From the NCBI GenBank assembly GCA_016711105.1, contig JADJTO010000024.1, positions 1 through 29,912 of the forward strand: 29,912 nucleotides of DNA, in the 5' to 3' direction. A program made the position numbers and the translations under genes. The notes beneath the pieces are model-generated. The model was given only the letters and a program-made list of their open reading frames with translations, was not told where the DNA came from and did not search any database. Below are positions 15,972 to 24,801 of this stretch, one piece after another. How positions within the stretch are numbered: the first letter of the stretch is position 1; every line of letters starts with the position of its first letter. The stretch comes from Micropruina sp. (GTDB lineage: Bacteria; Actinomycetota; Actinomycetes; Propionibacteriales; Propionibacteriaceae).

Positions 15972-16763
15972 ATGAAGTGGAGCGGACGAGGGGCGGCGCT
16001 GGCTGTCGCACTGCTGGTGACCGGGTGCGGTGTGACGCCGGCGTCCTCGATCACGCCGGCGCCCTCGGTCAGTTCGGTCGCCTCCCGGTCGGCCAGCCCG
16101 GTGGCCTCCCCGTCGGTGAGTCGCGTGGCCGACCCCAGTTCCACCTCTCCTGCGCCGGAACCGCCCGCCGCGACGCTGAGCATCCCGCCGGCTGCTGCTG
16201 TCGACACACGCGAGGGCTCGGCGTTGGATCGTCCGTTCACTGTCCTCGGCCTTCCGCTGGTGTCGAAGAGGCACCCCGTCAGCAGCCGGTTCGCACCCCG
16301 CGGGGTCTCACCGCACGGGCTGACCGCCCAGACTCAGCAGGCTCTGGACGCGATGATTGCTGCGGCCAGGAAGGCGGGGGTCACGGTGGTCGTCCGCAGC
16401 GGCTATCGCAGCTACAGCACTCAGGCCGGCATCCTGCAGTCGAAGATCCGCGAGTACGGCGATGAGGCGCTGGCCCGCCGCTACAACGCGGCCCCCGGAC
16501 GCAGCGAGCACCAAACCGGCTTGGCGGTGGATCTCTACGACGGCGTGACCTGGGGCCTGGCCGTCCGGAACACCAAAACCGGACGCTGGCTGTGGGCCAA
16601 CGCCCCCGCCTACGGGTTCATCCTGCGCTATCCGCCGGGGAAAGAGGCGATCACCGGGTATGCCTATGAACCCTGGCACTTCCGCTACCTCGGGGTCGCG
16701 CTCAGCCGTGCCTTCGCCCCAAACACGTCGCAGACCCTGGAGGAGTATCTCCGCGTCCGCTGA
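15972..16763 (+). CDS. VanY/M15B-type D-alanyl-D-alanine carboxypeptidase lipoprotein
   Basis: This 263-aa exported enzyme trims the terminal D-Ala from peptidoglycan stem peptides. The signal ends in the lipobox LVTGC (Cys19), followed by a Ser/Pro/Ala-rich linker to about residue 80 and a zinc peptidase domain. SGYRSY at 143-148 binds substrate. SEHQTGLAVDL at 178-188 supplies His180 and Asp187. EPWHFRYLG at 233-241 supplies catalytic Glu233 and His236. These are the complete M15B residues, so the enzyme should be active. The lipid anchor would hold it on the outer face of the membrane. Confidence 0.9.
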   Translation: MKWSGRGAALAVALLVTGCGVTPASSITPAPSVSSVASRSASPVASPSVSRVADPSSTSPAPEPPAATLSIPPAAAVDTREGSALDRPFTVLGLPLVSKRHPVSSRFAPRGVSPHGLTAQTQQALDAMIAAARKAGVTVVVRSGYRSYSTQAGILQSKIREYGDEALARRYNAAPGRSEHQTGLAVDLYDGVTWGLAVRNTKTGRWLWANAPAYGFILRYPPGKEAITGYAYEPWHFRYLGVALSRAFAPNTSQTLEEYLRVR

Positions 16764-16848
16764 GGCGTCCCGCCCGGCCTCAGGGACGACCCGGGAGGCG
16801 CCCGTTGGATCGCCTATTCTGAGGCCGACCCCCCAGCTTGGAGCGATC

Positions 16849-17757
16849 ATGACCGCAGACGCCGTGTCGGCCGAAGTGCTGGCTGTCATCGTCGCCATCG
16901 TCGACGCCGAGCCGTGTGTGCTGACCCTCGGCGAGGCCCCCCGGCTCCCGGCCGGACCGCTGCTGCCCGACCACCGCTCATTGCAGGCCGCCACCCGCGC
17001 GTGGGTGGAACAACAGACCGGGCGCGACCTGGGCTTCCTGGAGCAGCTCTACACGTTTGCCGATCTCGACCGCGAGGGCGCGTCCGGCCGCAACATCTCG
17101 GTCTCCTACCTTGGCCTCACCCACGACGCGGATTCGCTGCCGATCGGCACCTGGCGGCCTTGGTACTCGCTGCTCCCCTGGGAGGATCGGCGCAGCGCCA
17201 ATCGGACGAGCGCCCCGCTGGCCCGGCGCCTCTCCGACTGGGCTTCAGCCGCCGCAGTGACCTCCCCCCAGCAGCGTCAACAACGGGCCGCGATCACGTT
17301 CGGGCTGGACGGCAACCCGTGGCAGCCTGACTTGGCGTTGCAACGCTACGAGCTGCTCTACGAGGCGGGCCTGGTGGCCGAGGCGGCCCCGTCGGCCCGG
17401 CGGCCGGAGGCGGAGTGGGCCCCTGGGCACCGGATGGTGGGCGATCACCGCCGGGTGTTGGCCACCGGTCTGGCCCGGCTGCGGGCGAAGATCCAGTACC
17501 GGCCGGTGGTGTTCGAGCTGATGCCCGAAACCTTCACCCTGCGCGAGTTGCAGTCCTGTGTCGAGGCGTTGGCCGGACGTCCGGTGCACACCCAGAACTT
17601 CCGCCGCCTGGTGGAGAAGGAAGCCCTGGTCGAGGAGACCGGCGAGGTCGATGCCGAGACCGGCGGACGTCCGGCCCGGCTGTATCGCTTCCGCCGCGAG
17701 ATTCTGCAGCAGCGGCAGGTGGCGGGCACCAAGTTGCCCACCACCCGCGCTCGCTGA
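16849..17757 (+). CDS. nrtR: NrtR-like NAD-metabolism regulator (degenerate Nudix domain plus winged helix)
   Basis: This 302-aa protein has an N-terminal Nudix-like domain and a C-terminal winged-helix domain (about 215-285, with YRPVVFELMPETFTLREL, NFRRLVEK and GRPARLYRFRRE). The Nudix box region (36-58) keeps the glycine but lacks the REUxEE metal-binding glutamates, as in NrtR, which senses ADP-ribose instead of hydrolysing it. NrtR proteins repress NAD synthesis and salvage genes, and nadABC lies 7 kb downstream on the same strand. GGAG lies before the ATG at 16849; a TATTCT at 16815-16820 may be the -10. The gene meets the RND operon tail to tail with 8 nt between stops. Its last codons recur just upstream of nadA. 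Confidence 0.75.
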   Translation: MTADAVSAEVLAVIVAIVDAEPCVLTLGEAPRLPAGPLLPDHRSLQAATRAWVEQQTGRDLGFLEQLYTFADLDREGASGRNISVSYLGLTHDADSLPIGTWRPWYSLLPWEDRRSANRTSAPLARRLSDWASAAAVTSPQQRQQRAAITFGLDGNPWQPDLALQRYELLYEAGLVAEAAPSARRPEAEWAPGHRMVGDHRRVLATGLARLRAKIQYRPVVFELMPETFTLRELQSCVEALAGRPVHTQNFRRLVEKEALVEETGEVDAETGGRPARLYRFRREILQQRQVAGTKLPTTRAR

Positions 17758-17765
17758 CACGGCGA

Positions 17766-20700
17766 TCAGACGGCGGCGGCGCGCTCCCGCCGCGACTTGC
17801 CGAACTTCAGGTAGAGCGACGGCAACACGAACAGGTTCAGCAAGGTCGAGGTCACCAAGCCGCCCAGAATCACCACCGCCATCGGGTACTCGATCTCATG
17901 ACCGGGAAGGTCACCCGACATGATCAGCGGCATCAGGGCCAGGCCGGTTGCACTGGCCGTCATCAGGATGGGTGCCAACCGTTCGGCCGCTCCTCGAATC
18001 ACCAGTTCCCGATCGAAGGCGACCCCCTCGTGCTGCTCCAGGTGATGGAAGTGGCTGGTCATCAGGATCCCGTTTCGGGCGGCGATCCCGAATACGGTGA
18101 GGAAGCCCACCAGGGAGCCCAGGCTGATCACTCCGCCGGTGAAGCGGGCCGCCAGGATCGCGCCGACCAGGGCCATCGGTAGGCCGGCGAACAGCAGCAG
18201 CGCCACCCGGGTGCTGCCCGCCGCCGCCTGCAGCAGCATGAAGATCACCACTCCGGCGGCCAGCCCGTAGGCCAGCAGCCGTCCCTGGGCCGCGCCGAAC
18301 TCGCTCGCCTCGCCGATCACCTCAAGGTGCACCCCCGCCGGCATCTGCACCCCGTCGAGCCGCTTCTTCACCTCGGTCACCACGGCGCTGAGGTCGGCGC
18401 CCTTCACGTTGGCGCCCACGTCGATCTTGCGGGAACCGGTGACCCGCTCGATCGCGTTCGGAGTCGGCTTGACGGTCACGCTGGCCACGTCCTTGAGCTG
18501 GATCTGCCTGCCGTCCGCGGTGTCGATCGGCAGTTCGCCGATCGCCGTGACGCTGGCCCGGGTCTCCGGCGTGCTCCAGACGTGGACGTCGAAGGCCCGC
18601 CCACCCTGGAAGAGGTCCCCAACCTCCTCGCTGGCCACCATGGTCGCGGCCTGCCGACGAACGTCGCCCGGCTTCAGCCCGTACTTCGCGGCCTTGTCGC
18701 TGTCCACCTCAACGGCGATGTGGGGCACGTTGGTCAAGAACGACGCGTGCGCCTCGGAGATGCCCGGCACGTCCTTGATTCTGCTCGCGATCTCGTTCGC
18801 CTTCTGCTCCAGCACGGCCAGGTCGGGCCCGCTGATCCGGACCACGATCGCCTCGCTGGTGCCGGTCAGGACCTCCTTGACCCGCTCCCGCAGGTAGGTC
18901 TGGACGTCTCGGTAGATGCCGGGGTACGACTCGACCAACCGCTGCACCTTGCCCAGCGTCTCGTTGTAGTCGACGTCCTCGCTGATGCTGATCCAGTTCT
19001 CCCCGAAGTACACGCCGTAGACCTCGTCGGCCAGGAGCGCCTGGCCGATGTGCGATCCGCAGTTGCGCACCCCCGGGATCTCCCGCAGGTCCCGGCATCC
19101 GCGGACCGAGATCCTGGTTTCTTCGGTCTGGGAGGTGCCCGGAGGCGTCAGCCAGTGCATCAGGAAGTCGCGCTCCTTGAAGTTCGGCAGCAACGACTGG
19201 CCCAGCGTCGGCGCCACGGCAGCTCCGGCGACCAGGCACAGCACCAGGAGCGCCATCGCCGGCTTCACATTCCGCATGCTCGCGGTCAGCAGGCGGGTAT
19301 AACCCGCTTTGAGCTTGTGCAGCAGCCACGGCTCCTTGGGGTTGACGTCGCCCTTGCGCAGCAGCAGGTAACACATCGCCGGGGTGACCGTGAGCGCGAC
19401 TCCCAGCGAGGCCATCACAGCGACGCCATAGGCGAGCACCAGCGGCTGGAAGAAGGCGCCCGAAAGCCCACCCAGGAAGAACACGGGAATGATGGCGACC
19501 ACGTCGATCAAGGTGGCGTAGATGATGGCGGAGCGGACCTCCACCGAGGCGTCGACCACAATTCTTGCGATGTCGCGCAGGCCCATCGTCCCGGTTGATT
19601 CTCGAATTCGCCTGACGATGTTTTCGACGTCGATGATCGCGTCATCAACGACGACTCCGATGGATACCACCAACCCGGCGAGAACCATCACGTTGATGGA
19701 CTGGTCGAATTGATCGAGGACGACCAGGGCCGCGACCAGCGAGAGCGGTATCGAGACCAGACTGATCAACATGGTGCGCCATTCCATCAGGAAGGCGATC
19801 AGGATCAGCACGACCAGGCCGATGCCGATCAGCAGCGAGGTGCTCAGGTTGTCGATGGCCGATTGGATGAAGGTGGCCGGCCGGAAGATGGTGGTGTCCA
19901 CCTCGATCCCCTGCAGCGCGGGCTCGAGCTCGTGCATCGCCGCCTCGATGCCCTTGGTTATCTCCAGCGTGTTGGTGTCGGGGAACTTCTGGATCACCAG
20001 CAGGATGCCGGGCTGGTCGTTCACCACGCCGTCGCCCCAGGTCGGGCCGTAGGTGGTGAGCACCTTGCCCAGGTCACCGAGGGTGAAGGTCTTTCCCTCA
20101 CGGTTGGTGATCGGCACGTCCGCCAGGGTCTTCTCGTCGTTGATCGCCTGCTTCGACCGCACCGGGAACCGGAACCCGTTCTCCTCCACGAAGCCGCCGG
20201 TACCGATCACCGACCCATCGGTGTAGCGGAGCACCTGGGTGTCCAGAGCCTGAGCTGTCGTGTCCATGACCTCATCTGTGGTCAGTTTGGTCACGGCCAA
20301 CTTCTTCGGGTCCAGCTGCACGTGAAGTTGCTGCAGCTGTTCGCCCCAGATGGCGACGTTCGCCACCCCCGGCACGCGGAGCAGCTTCTGCCGGATCAGC
20401 CAGTAGGAGATCCGGGAGAGTTCCATTTGCGAGATCGTGTCGGAGGACAGCCCGATCTTCAGCACCCGGCTGGTCGAGGAGAGCGCCGGCATGATCACCG
20501 GGGGCGACGCCCAGGTGGGCAGCGACGGAGTCAGCTGGGCGACTCGTTCGGCCACCAGCTGGCGGATCTTCTCCTGATTGGCCCCGCGCTCAAAGATCAG
20601 CGTGATCGAGGACAGGTCCACCACGGACTTGGACCGCAGTTCCTTGACCCCCTCGATCCCAGCGAGCTGCTCCTCCATCGGGGTGGTGATCAACTCCTCA

Positions 20701-20882
20701 ACCTCGGTCGAGGAGTTGCCGATCGCGATGGTCTGGATCTCCACTCGAGGTGGCGCAAACTCCGGGAAGACGTCGACGGAGGCTCCGCGGAGGTCCACGA
20801 AGCCGAAGGCCATGGTGGCGGCGGCGGCGAACAGGACGAGCCATCTGAACTTGAGGCTCGATGCGACTATCCAGCGCATCAT
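17766..20882 (-). CDS. RND-superfamily efflux permease with intact proton-relay motif
   Basis: This 1038-aa inner-membrane pump has the CusA/AcrB fold: a first TM at 10-30, a porter domain beginning DVFPEFAPPRVEIQT, TM2-6 at about 350-510, a second porter domain, and TM8-12 at the C-terminus. TM4 carries GVVVDDAIIDVEN (Asp413, Asp414 and Glu420), the proton-relay signature. TM11 has RLAPILMT, holding the conserved Pro and Thr. Two cysteines (596 and 608) sit in the second porter domain in RGCRDL and RNCGSH. The start MMRWIVASS at 20882 overlaps the adaptor stop by one base (TGATG). Whether it exports metal ions or organic compounds cannot be read from sequence; the overall similarity is closest to heavy-metal-type RND pumps. 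It is the last gene of a three-gene operon. Confidence 0.88.
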   Translation of the reverse strand: MMRWIVASSLKFRWLVLFAAAATMAFGFVDLRGASVDVFPEFAPPRVEIQTIAIGNSSTEVEELITTPMEEQLAGIEGVKELRSKSVVDLSSITLIFERGANQEKIRQLVAERVAQLTPSLPTWASPPVIMPALSSTSRVLKIGLSSDTISQMELSRISYWLIRQKLLRVPGVANVAIWGEQLQQLHVQLDPKKLAVTKLTTDEVMDTTAQALDTQVLRYTDGSVIGTGGFVEENGFRFPVRSKQAINDEKTLADVPITNREGKTFTLGDLGKVLTTYGPTWGDGVVNDQPGILLVIQKFPDTNTLEITKGIEAAMHELEPALQGIEVDTTIFRPATFIQSAIDNLSTSLLIGIGLVVLILIAFLMEWRTMLISLVSIPLSLVAALVVLDQFDQSINVMVLAGLVVSIGVVVDDAIIDVENIVRRIRESTGTMGLRDIARIVVDASVEVRSAIIYATLIDVVAIIPVFFLGGLSGAFFQPLVLAYGVAVMASLGVALTVTPAMCYLLLRKGDVNPKEPWLLHKLKAGYTRLLTASMRNVKPAMALLVLCLVAGAAVAPTLGQSLLPNFKERDFLMHWLTPPGTSQTEETRISVRGCRDLREIPGVRNCGSHIGQALLADEVYGVYFGENWISISEDVDYNETLGKVQRLVESYPGIYRDVQTYLRERVKEVLTGTSEAIVVRISGPDLAVLEQKANEIASRIKDVPGISEAHASFLTNVPHIAVEVDSDKAAKYGLKPGDVRRQAATMVASEEVGDLFQGGRAFDVHVWSTPETRASVTAIGELPIDTADGRQIQLKDVASVTVKPTPNAIERVTGSRKIDVGANVKGADLSAVVTEVKKRLDGVQMPAGVHLEVIGEASEFGAAQGRLLAYGLAAGVVIFMLLQAAAGSTRVALLLFAGLPMALVGAILAARFTGGVISLGSLVGFLTVFGIAARNGILMTSHFHHLEQHEGVAFDRELVIRGAAERLAPILMTASATGLALMPLIMSGDLPGHEIEYPMAVVILGGLVTSTLLNLFVLPSLYLKFGKSRRERAAAV

Positions 20883-21304
20883 CAGTGTCCAACCCCCTGC
20901 TCGGCGCCCCAGACCTGGTTGGCACCGATCGTGACCACCAGGGTTCCGGCGGCGGGACCCTTCGACAGCCACGCCTTCACTCCGGTGTCCCGCGTCAGCG
21001 TCACCGGGGCCCGACGGTAGGTCAACGGCGAGTCGGCCGTGAAGACCACCACCGCCCCCGACTTGTCGTAGATCAGGGCGGTACTGGGGACCACCAGCAG
21101 GTCACCGTCCCGCTCCACCTTGGCCAGCTCGACGCCGGCTCGGCGAGCGCTCTCCTCGGTGAACGTCACCACCTTGGGTGCGCCGGAGGCCGCGGGGGTC
21201 GCCACCGTCACCGGTTCGTAGGGCTTGGCATGGGTACTGGTCTGCGCGCAGCCCACCAGCAGTCCCGCGAGGGCGGCCACGGTCACGATCAGCGTCGTTC
21301 TCAT
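20882..21304 (-). CDS. Minimal RND adaptor-like lipoprotein
   Basis: This 140-aa exported protein has a lipobox LLVGC (Cys19). After a short linker it has the sequence features of the C-terminal half of RND periplasmic adaptor (membrane-fusion) proteins: VVTFTEESARRAGVEL, VVPSTALIYDKSG, RAPVTLTRDTG, GPAAGTLVVTIGAN and a GAEQGVGH end. The lipoyl domain and the alpha-helical hairpin that reach TolC in Gram-negative bacteria are absent, which makes sense in a monoderm cell. It lies between the two RND genes with a 4-nt ATGA overlap at its start and a 1-nt overlap at its stop. It is therefore very likely translated with them and probably docks on the pump's extracellular side. Confidence 0.78.
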   Translation of the reverse strand: MRTTLIVTVAALAGLLVGCAQTSTHAKPYEPVTVATPAASGAPKVVTFTEESARRAGVELAKVERDGDLLVVPSTALIYDKSGAVVVFTADSPLTYRRAPVTLTRDTGVKAWLSKGPAAGTLVVTIGANQVWGAEQGVGH

Positions 21305-24300
21305 CGGACGGGCTCCGTCGCAACCTCGGACGCCTTGGCCTGGGGTACGGCCGGAAGCACCAGGGCCACCGTCGTTGCGGTCACCAGCCCGCCCAGCGTG
21401 ACCCAGGCGAACGGCTGCAGCAGTTCCAGGCCGGCCCGGCTGCCGAGGAACGCCGCGGGTGCCACCAACAGGGCCAGCCCGAGGGAAACCGTCAGCGTGT
21501 CGACGAAGCGTTCGGGTGCGAACTGCCGGGGTTGCTGGTGGGGATCCGGGCCAGGCCTGAGCAGCATCGCGTAGCGGGCGGCGATCCCGAACACCGCCAG
21601 CAGTCCGAGCCAGGAGCCCAGCGAGCCCCCGGTGATCAGCGCCACCATCACCCCGCCCGACATCCCGACGACCACCGACCCGAAGGCGATGGTGCCGACC
21701 CGCCAGGACTGCATCGCGGCTTGCAGGATCAGGAAGACCGCAATCAGGGAAGCCACCCCGAAACCGATCACGTGCGGCAGGTTCACCTGGTCCGCCGACG
21801 ATGGCCTGAGGAGGACCGCGTGATGCTCCAGCGGGAAGGCCATCTCGCTCACCTTGTCCTCCACCGCCTGGGCCACTGCGGCGACATCGCCGTCGACATC
21901 AGCGACGACGTCCACGGTGCGGACCACCGAATCCCGCTCGATCACGGTCAGCTCGGTCACCTTCTCGATCGTCGCGACCTGGTCGAGCCTCACCTGGCCA
22001 CCGGTTGGGGCGTCGATCATCAGCTTCTTGATGCTCTCCAGGCTGGCACGCGTGCTCGGTGCGCCCTGGACGATCACGTCGAAGACCTTCTGGCCTTCGA
22101 AGATGCTGCCGACCTGGATCCCCTGGACCAGGGTCGCCTCGGCACGACGCACATCACCGGGCTTGATTCCGTACTTCCTGGCGCGATCCAGGTCGACCGT
22201 GATCTGAATCGTCTCCTGCATCGGTGCTGCCTTGATCGCCGGATCCTTGACGCCCGGGATGCCCCGGAGCAGTCCCAGCGCTTCCTCCGCCTTGGCCTGC
22301 ATCGCCTCGGGATTCTCCCCGTAGATCCGCACGGTGAGCGGATGGGAGACGCCGGTGAGCACGTCGACGGTGCTGCCCGAAACCGTCGAGGTCTGGTGGA
22401 CACTCCCGATGTCCTGGAGTCGCGTGGCCGCGTATGGGGTGACCTGATGCTGGAAGCCACCCTCCCGGGCAGCGTCGGTGAGCGCGGCCATCACCTGGTT
22501 GTAGTCGGCGCTCTCGGCGATCCGCACCCACACTTCGGCCGAGTTCACGTCCGCGATCTGGTCACCGGTGACCGCGCGGCCGACGGTGGCGGACGTGGTT
22601 TCGACCCCCGGCACCTGCTTGATCTGCTGCACCAGCGGGATCAGGGCAGTGTTCATGGCCGGCAGTGACGTGCCCGGCGGGCGGCTGATCGAGACCACAA
22701 CGTTTCGATCGCGCATCGCGGGGACCAGGTTCTTGGGGATGAAGAACGAGCCGATCAGGGAGCCGGCTGCCAGCGCCGCGATGATCACGAGCGCCACCGG
22801 ACCAAGGACCAAGCGGGCAAGGGAGCTTTCGCGACCAGCCACCCGGGCGAGTGGGGAGGTGACGGGCTTCCCCCAGGGCAGGATGGACGCCACAGCAGGG
22901 GCCACGGTCAGGGTGACCACGAGGGAGACGACCAGGGTGACCAGGTACGCGTCGACCAGTGGTGAGAGGAACGCCCCGGGCGTGCCCTCGATCATGGCTA
23001 CCGGAAGGATCGCGGCCAGCCCGATCGCCAGGCCATAGCCCAGATTGCGGAGGGCGCGGGTCGAGGCCTCGACGAAGGCCTCTCGATCGGCCCCCTTCAC
23101 GGGGGAGACCCGGGCCGCGCGAATCACGTCGAAGGACGAGACCACGATGGCCACCGCCAGGCCTGCGATGGTCAGGGCGTTGAGGGTGTCGCCTCGGTTG
23201 ACCACCACCAATGTCGAGGCGACCGCGCCGACTCCGGTGGTGGCAGCGGCCACCACCGCGCTACGCCAGCTGAACGCCGCCAGCCCCACCCCGAGAGCCA
23301 GCAGGAGCAGCCCGATCAGGCTGGCCCAGCGCACACTGTCGGAACTGGCCGCCACGTAGTTGCTGGCCCGGAAGACCTGGGCGTTGACCTCCAGCCCCTC
23401 CAGGCCCGGCTGGAGGGCGGCCAGGGCGGCTTCGACGGACTTGGTCAGGGCCACCGGATCGGCGTGCGGGAACTTCTCCACCACCAGGATCAGGCCGTCG
23501 CCCTTGCCGTTGACGATGGCGTCACCGATCAGCGGCTGGTGGTCCTCCACCACCGTGGCCACGTCGCCGAGCACCAGCTTGCCTTTGCTGCCGTCGATCG
23601 GGATCTTGCTCAACTCCGCCACCGTGGCCAGCTTGTCGAACACATGCCGCACCTGCAGGCGCTGCTGGGCGGTCTCGACGAAACCGCCGGTGCCCGGCGT
23701 GGACGCTTCCAAGAAGGTCAAGGGGGAGACGATCTGCGCGTTGCCGGTCGAACTGACCACCTGCTCCAGGGTCACTCCGCGCCGCTTGAGCTTGACCGGA
23801 TCGACCTGCACCTGAAGCTGCCGCTCCTGCTGGCCCCAGATCGCCACGTTGGCCACGCCCGGGATGCCCATCAGGCGCGGTCGGATCGTCCACCTGGCCA
23901 GCACGGAACGCTGGATGGGCGAGAGCGTCGGCGAATCCAGGCTGACCATCAGCAGCCGGCTGGTCGAGGAGAGCGGCTGGAGCATGGTCGGCGGCTTGGA
24001 CACCTGAGGCAGGGCGTGCGCCTGGGTGAGGCGTTCCTGGACCCGGGAGCGCGCCTCGAAGAGGGTCGTCTCGTGGTTGAACACCATCACGATCCGGGAC
24101 AGGCCCGGCAGCGAATCCGAGCGGATCACCGTGACGTCCTGAACGCCGTTGAGCAGGTCCGCCTCCAGCGGGACGGTGATCAGCTGCTCCACCTCCTCGG
24201 CCGAAAGGCCGAGGGCTTCGGTCTGGACTTCGACATAGGGAGGTGAGAATTCCGGAAAGACATCGAACGGGGCCCTAGGCAGCTGGACGAGGCCCAGGAT

Positions 24301-24372
24301 GAGAATTCCCGCCGCCAACGAAAGGACGAGCAACCGGAATTTAATACTGGCTTCAATTATTTTGCGAACCAT
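21301..24372 (-). CDS. RND-superfamily permease, divergent partner lacking proton-relay residues
   Basis: This RND protein of about 1023 aa has the full 12-TM layout and porter domains (DVFPEFSPPYVEVQTEAL, ANVAIWGQQERQLQVQ, VVSISRPPGTS). Unlike its partner, TM4 reads AGLAVAIVVSSFDV (about 403-416), where the Asp pair and the following VEN are missing. TM11 reads RFVDTLTVSLGLALL, without the conserved Pro-x-x-Met-Thr. It may therefore form a heteromer with the active pump, as MdtB/MdtC do, or be inactive by itself. The ATG at 24372 follows GGGGAG at a long spacing of about 12 nt. The first codons are unusually A+T rich (AAA ATA ATT, AGT ATT AAA), which would keep the start open. It is the first gene of the operon. 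Confidence 0.85.
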   Translation of the reverse strand: MVRKIIEASIKFRLLVLSLAAGILILGLVQLPRAPFDVFPEFSPPYVEVQTEALGLSAEEVEQLITVPLEADLLNGVQDVTVIRSDSLPGLSRIVMVFNHETTLFEARSRVQERLTQAHALPQVSKPPTMLQPLSSTSRLLMVSLDSPTLSPIQRSVLARWTIRPRLMGIPGVANVAIWGQQERQLQVQVDPVKLKRRGVTLEQVVSSTGNAQIVSPLTFLEASTPGTGGFVETAQQRLQVRHVFDKLATVAELSKIPIDGSKGKLVLGDVATVVEDHQPLIGDAIVNGKGDGLILVVEKFPHADPVALTKSVEAALAALQPGLEGLEVNAQVFRASNYVAASSDSVRWASLIGLLLLALGVGLAAFSWRSAVVAAATTGVGAVASTLVVVNRGDTLNALTIAGLAVAIVVSSFDVIRAARVSPVKGADREAFVEASTRALRNLGYGLAIGLAAILPVAMIEGTPGAFLSPLVDAYLVTLVVSLVVTLTVAPAVASILPWGKPVTSPLARVAGRESSLARLVLGPVALVIIAALAAGSLIGSFFIPKNLVPAMRDRNVVVSISRPPGTSLPAMNTALIPLVQQIKQVPGVETTSATVGRAVTGDQIADVNSAEVWVRIAESADYNQVMAALTDAAREGGFQHQVTPYAATRLQDIGSVHQTSTVSGSTVDVLTGVSHPLTVRIYGENPEAMQAKAEEALGLLRGIPGVKDPAIKAAPMQETIQITVDLDRARKYGIKPGDVRRAEATLVQGIQVGSIFEGQKVFDVIVQGAPSTRASLESIKKLMIDAPTGGQVRLDQVATIEKVTELTVIERDSVVRTVDVVADVDGDVAAVAQAVEDKVSEMAFPLEHHAVLLRPSSADQVNLPHVIGFGVASLIAVFLILQAAMQSWRVGTIAFGSVVVGMSGGVMVALITGGSLGSWLGLLAVFGIAARYAMLLRPGPDPHQQPRQFAPERFVDTLTVSLGLALLVAPAAFLGSRAGLELLQPFAWVTLGGLVTATTVALVLPAVPQAKASEVATEPVR

Positions 24373-24458
24373 GGTGGAAGAAGCTCCCCGCTCTGCCGTT
24401 CTGGGTGGGCGATGCCTTGCGACACCGAGTTTTCTAATCAAGGTCAAATTCTCCAGGA

Positions 24459-24488
24459 GGGTGGCCCAGAGGATTCTGGGGCCCACCC
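24459..24488. promoter_or_regulatory. Strong hairpin in the putative leader of the RND operon
   Basis: The arms 24459-24470 and 24475-24488 (GGGTGG...CCACCC type) pair almost completely around a 4-nt loop, with two bulged bases. On the minus strand it lies about 87-116 nt before the RND start codon and overlaps a TAGGGT sequence. It could be an attenuator, an mRNA-stability element or a regulator site. Function unknown. Confidence 0.4.
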
Positions 24489-24499
24489 TAGCCGAGGAA

Positions 24500-24524
24500 A
24501 GTGATCGCCGGGGAAGGGATCACT
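24500..24524. promoter_or_regulatory. Inverted repeat AGTGATC-N11-GATCACT upstream of the RND operon
   Basis: The two perfect 7-base arms are centred 18 nt apart, in the likely promoter region of the minus-strand RND operon. This is operator-like in size and symmetry; no regulator gene is adjacent. Confidence 0.4.
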
Positions 24525-24538
24525 AACTAACCATGCAT

Positions 24539-24556
24539 ATGGGTATATTCACCCAT
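24539..24556. promoter_or_regulatory. Inverted repeat ATGGGT-N6-ACCCAT
   Basis: Perfect 6-base arms surround an A+T-rich centre (ATATTC), which is unusual for this genome. It could be an operator or part of a promoter for the RND operon. Metal-sensor families use GGGT/ACCC-containing sites, but the match is too general to name one. Confidence 0.3.
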
Positions 24557-24723
24557 CCGTGCGCGGCGGGGGGTGCTGGCAGGCTGAGTGACCTTGGAAG
24601 GCATACCCCGACCCTGGGTGCCTCACCGGCCACGCTCGCCGCCTGCAGCGTGGGACGCTGATCACTCGGCCCGTTCAACGTGGCCTCACCCTCGAGGGCG
24701 CACCCGAGGCGTCGGTCGCGCCC

Positions 24724-24755
24724 GGCACCAAGCTGCCGACCACCCGGGCCCCTGA
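24724..24755 (+). pseudogene. Relic of an nrtR 3' end upstream of nadA
   Basis: These bases would encode GTKLPTTRA followed, after one missing base, by a stop. The last residues of the NrtR-like protein are GTKLPTTRAR, then its stop (17725-17757). Over the nine shared codons there are four base differences, all synonymous, which is the pattern left by two copies of a real coding end. I find no convincing match further upstream, so only the tail survives. Confidence 0.5.
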
Positions 24756-24801
24756 TTCACCCCGGGAACCGCGTCTCAGCCCACGGATGCCACTGGCGCA
24801 T

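Noticed and set aside
24539..24620. Metal-sensor (CsoR-like) operators around ATGGGT/ACCCAT and ATACCCC/GGGTG
   Set aside because: The matches are short and common in GC-rich DNA, and no sensor gene is nearby. Only the perfect inverted repeat is listed, without a named regulator.
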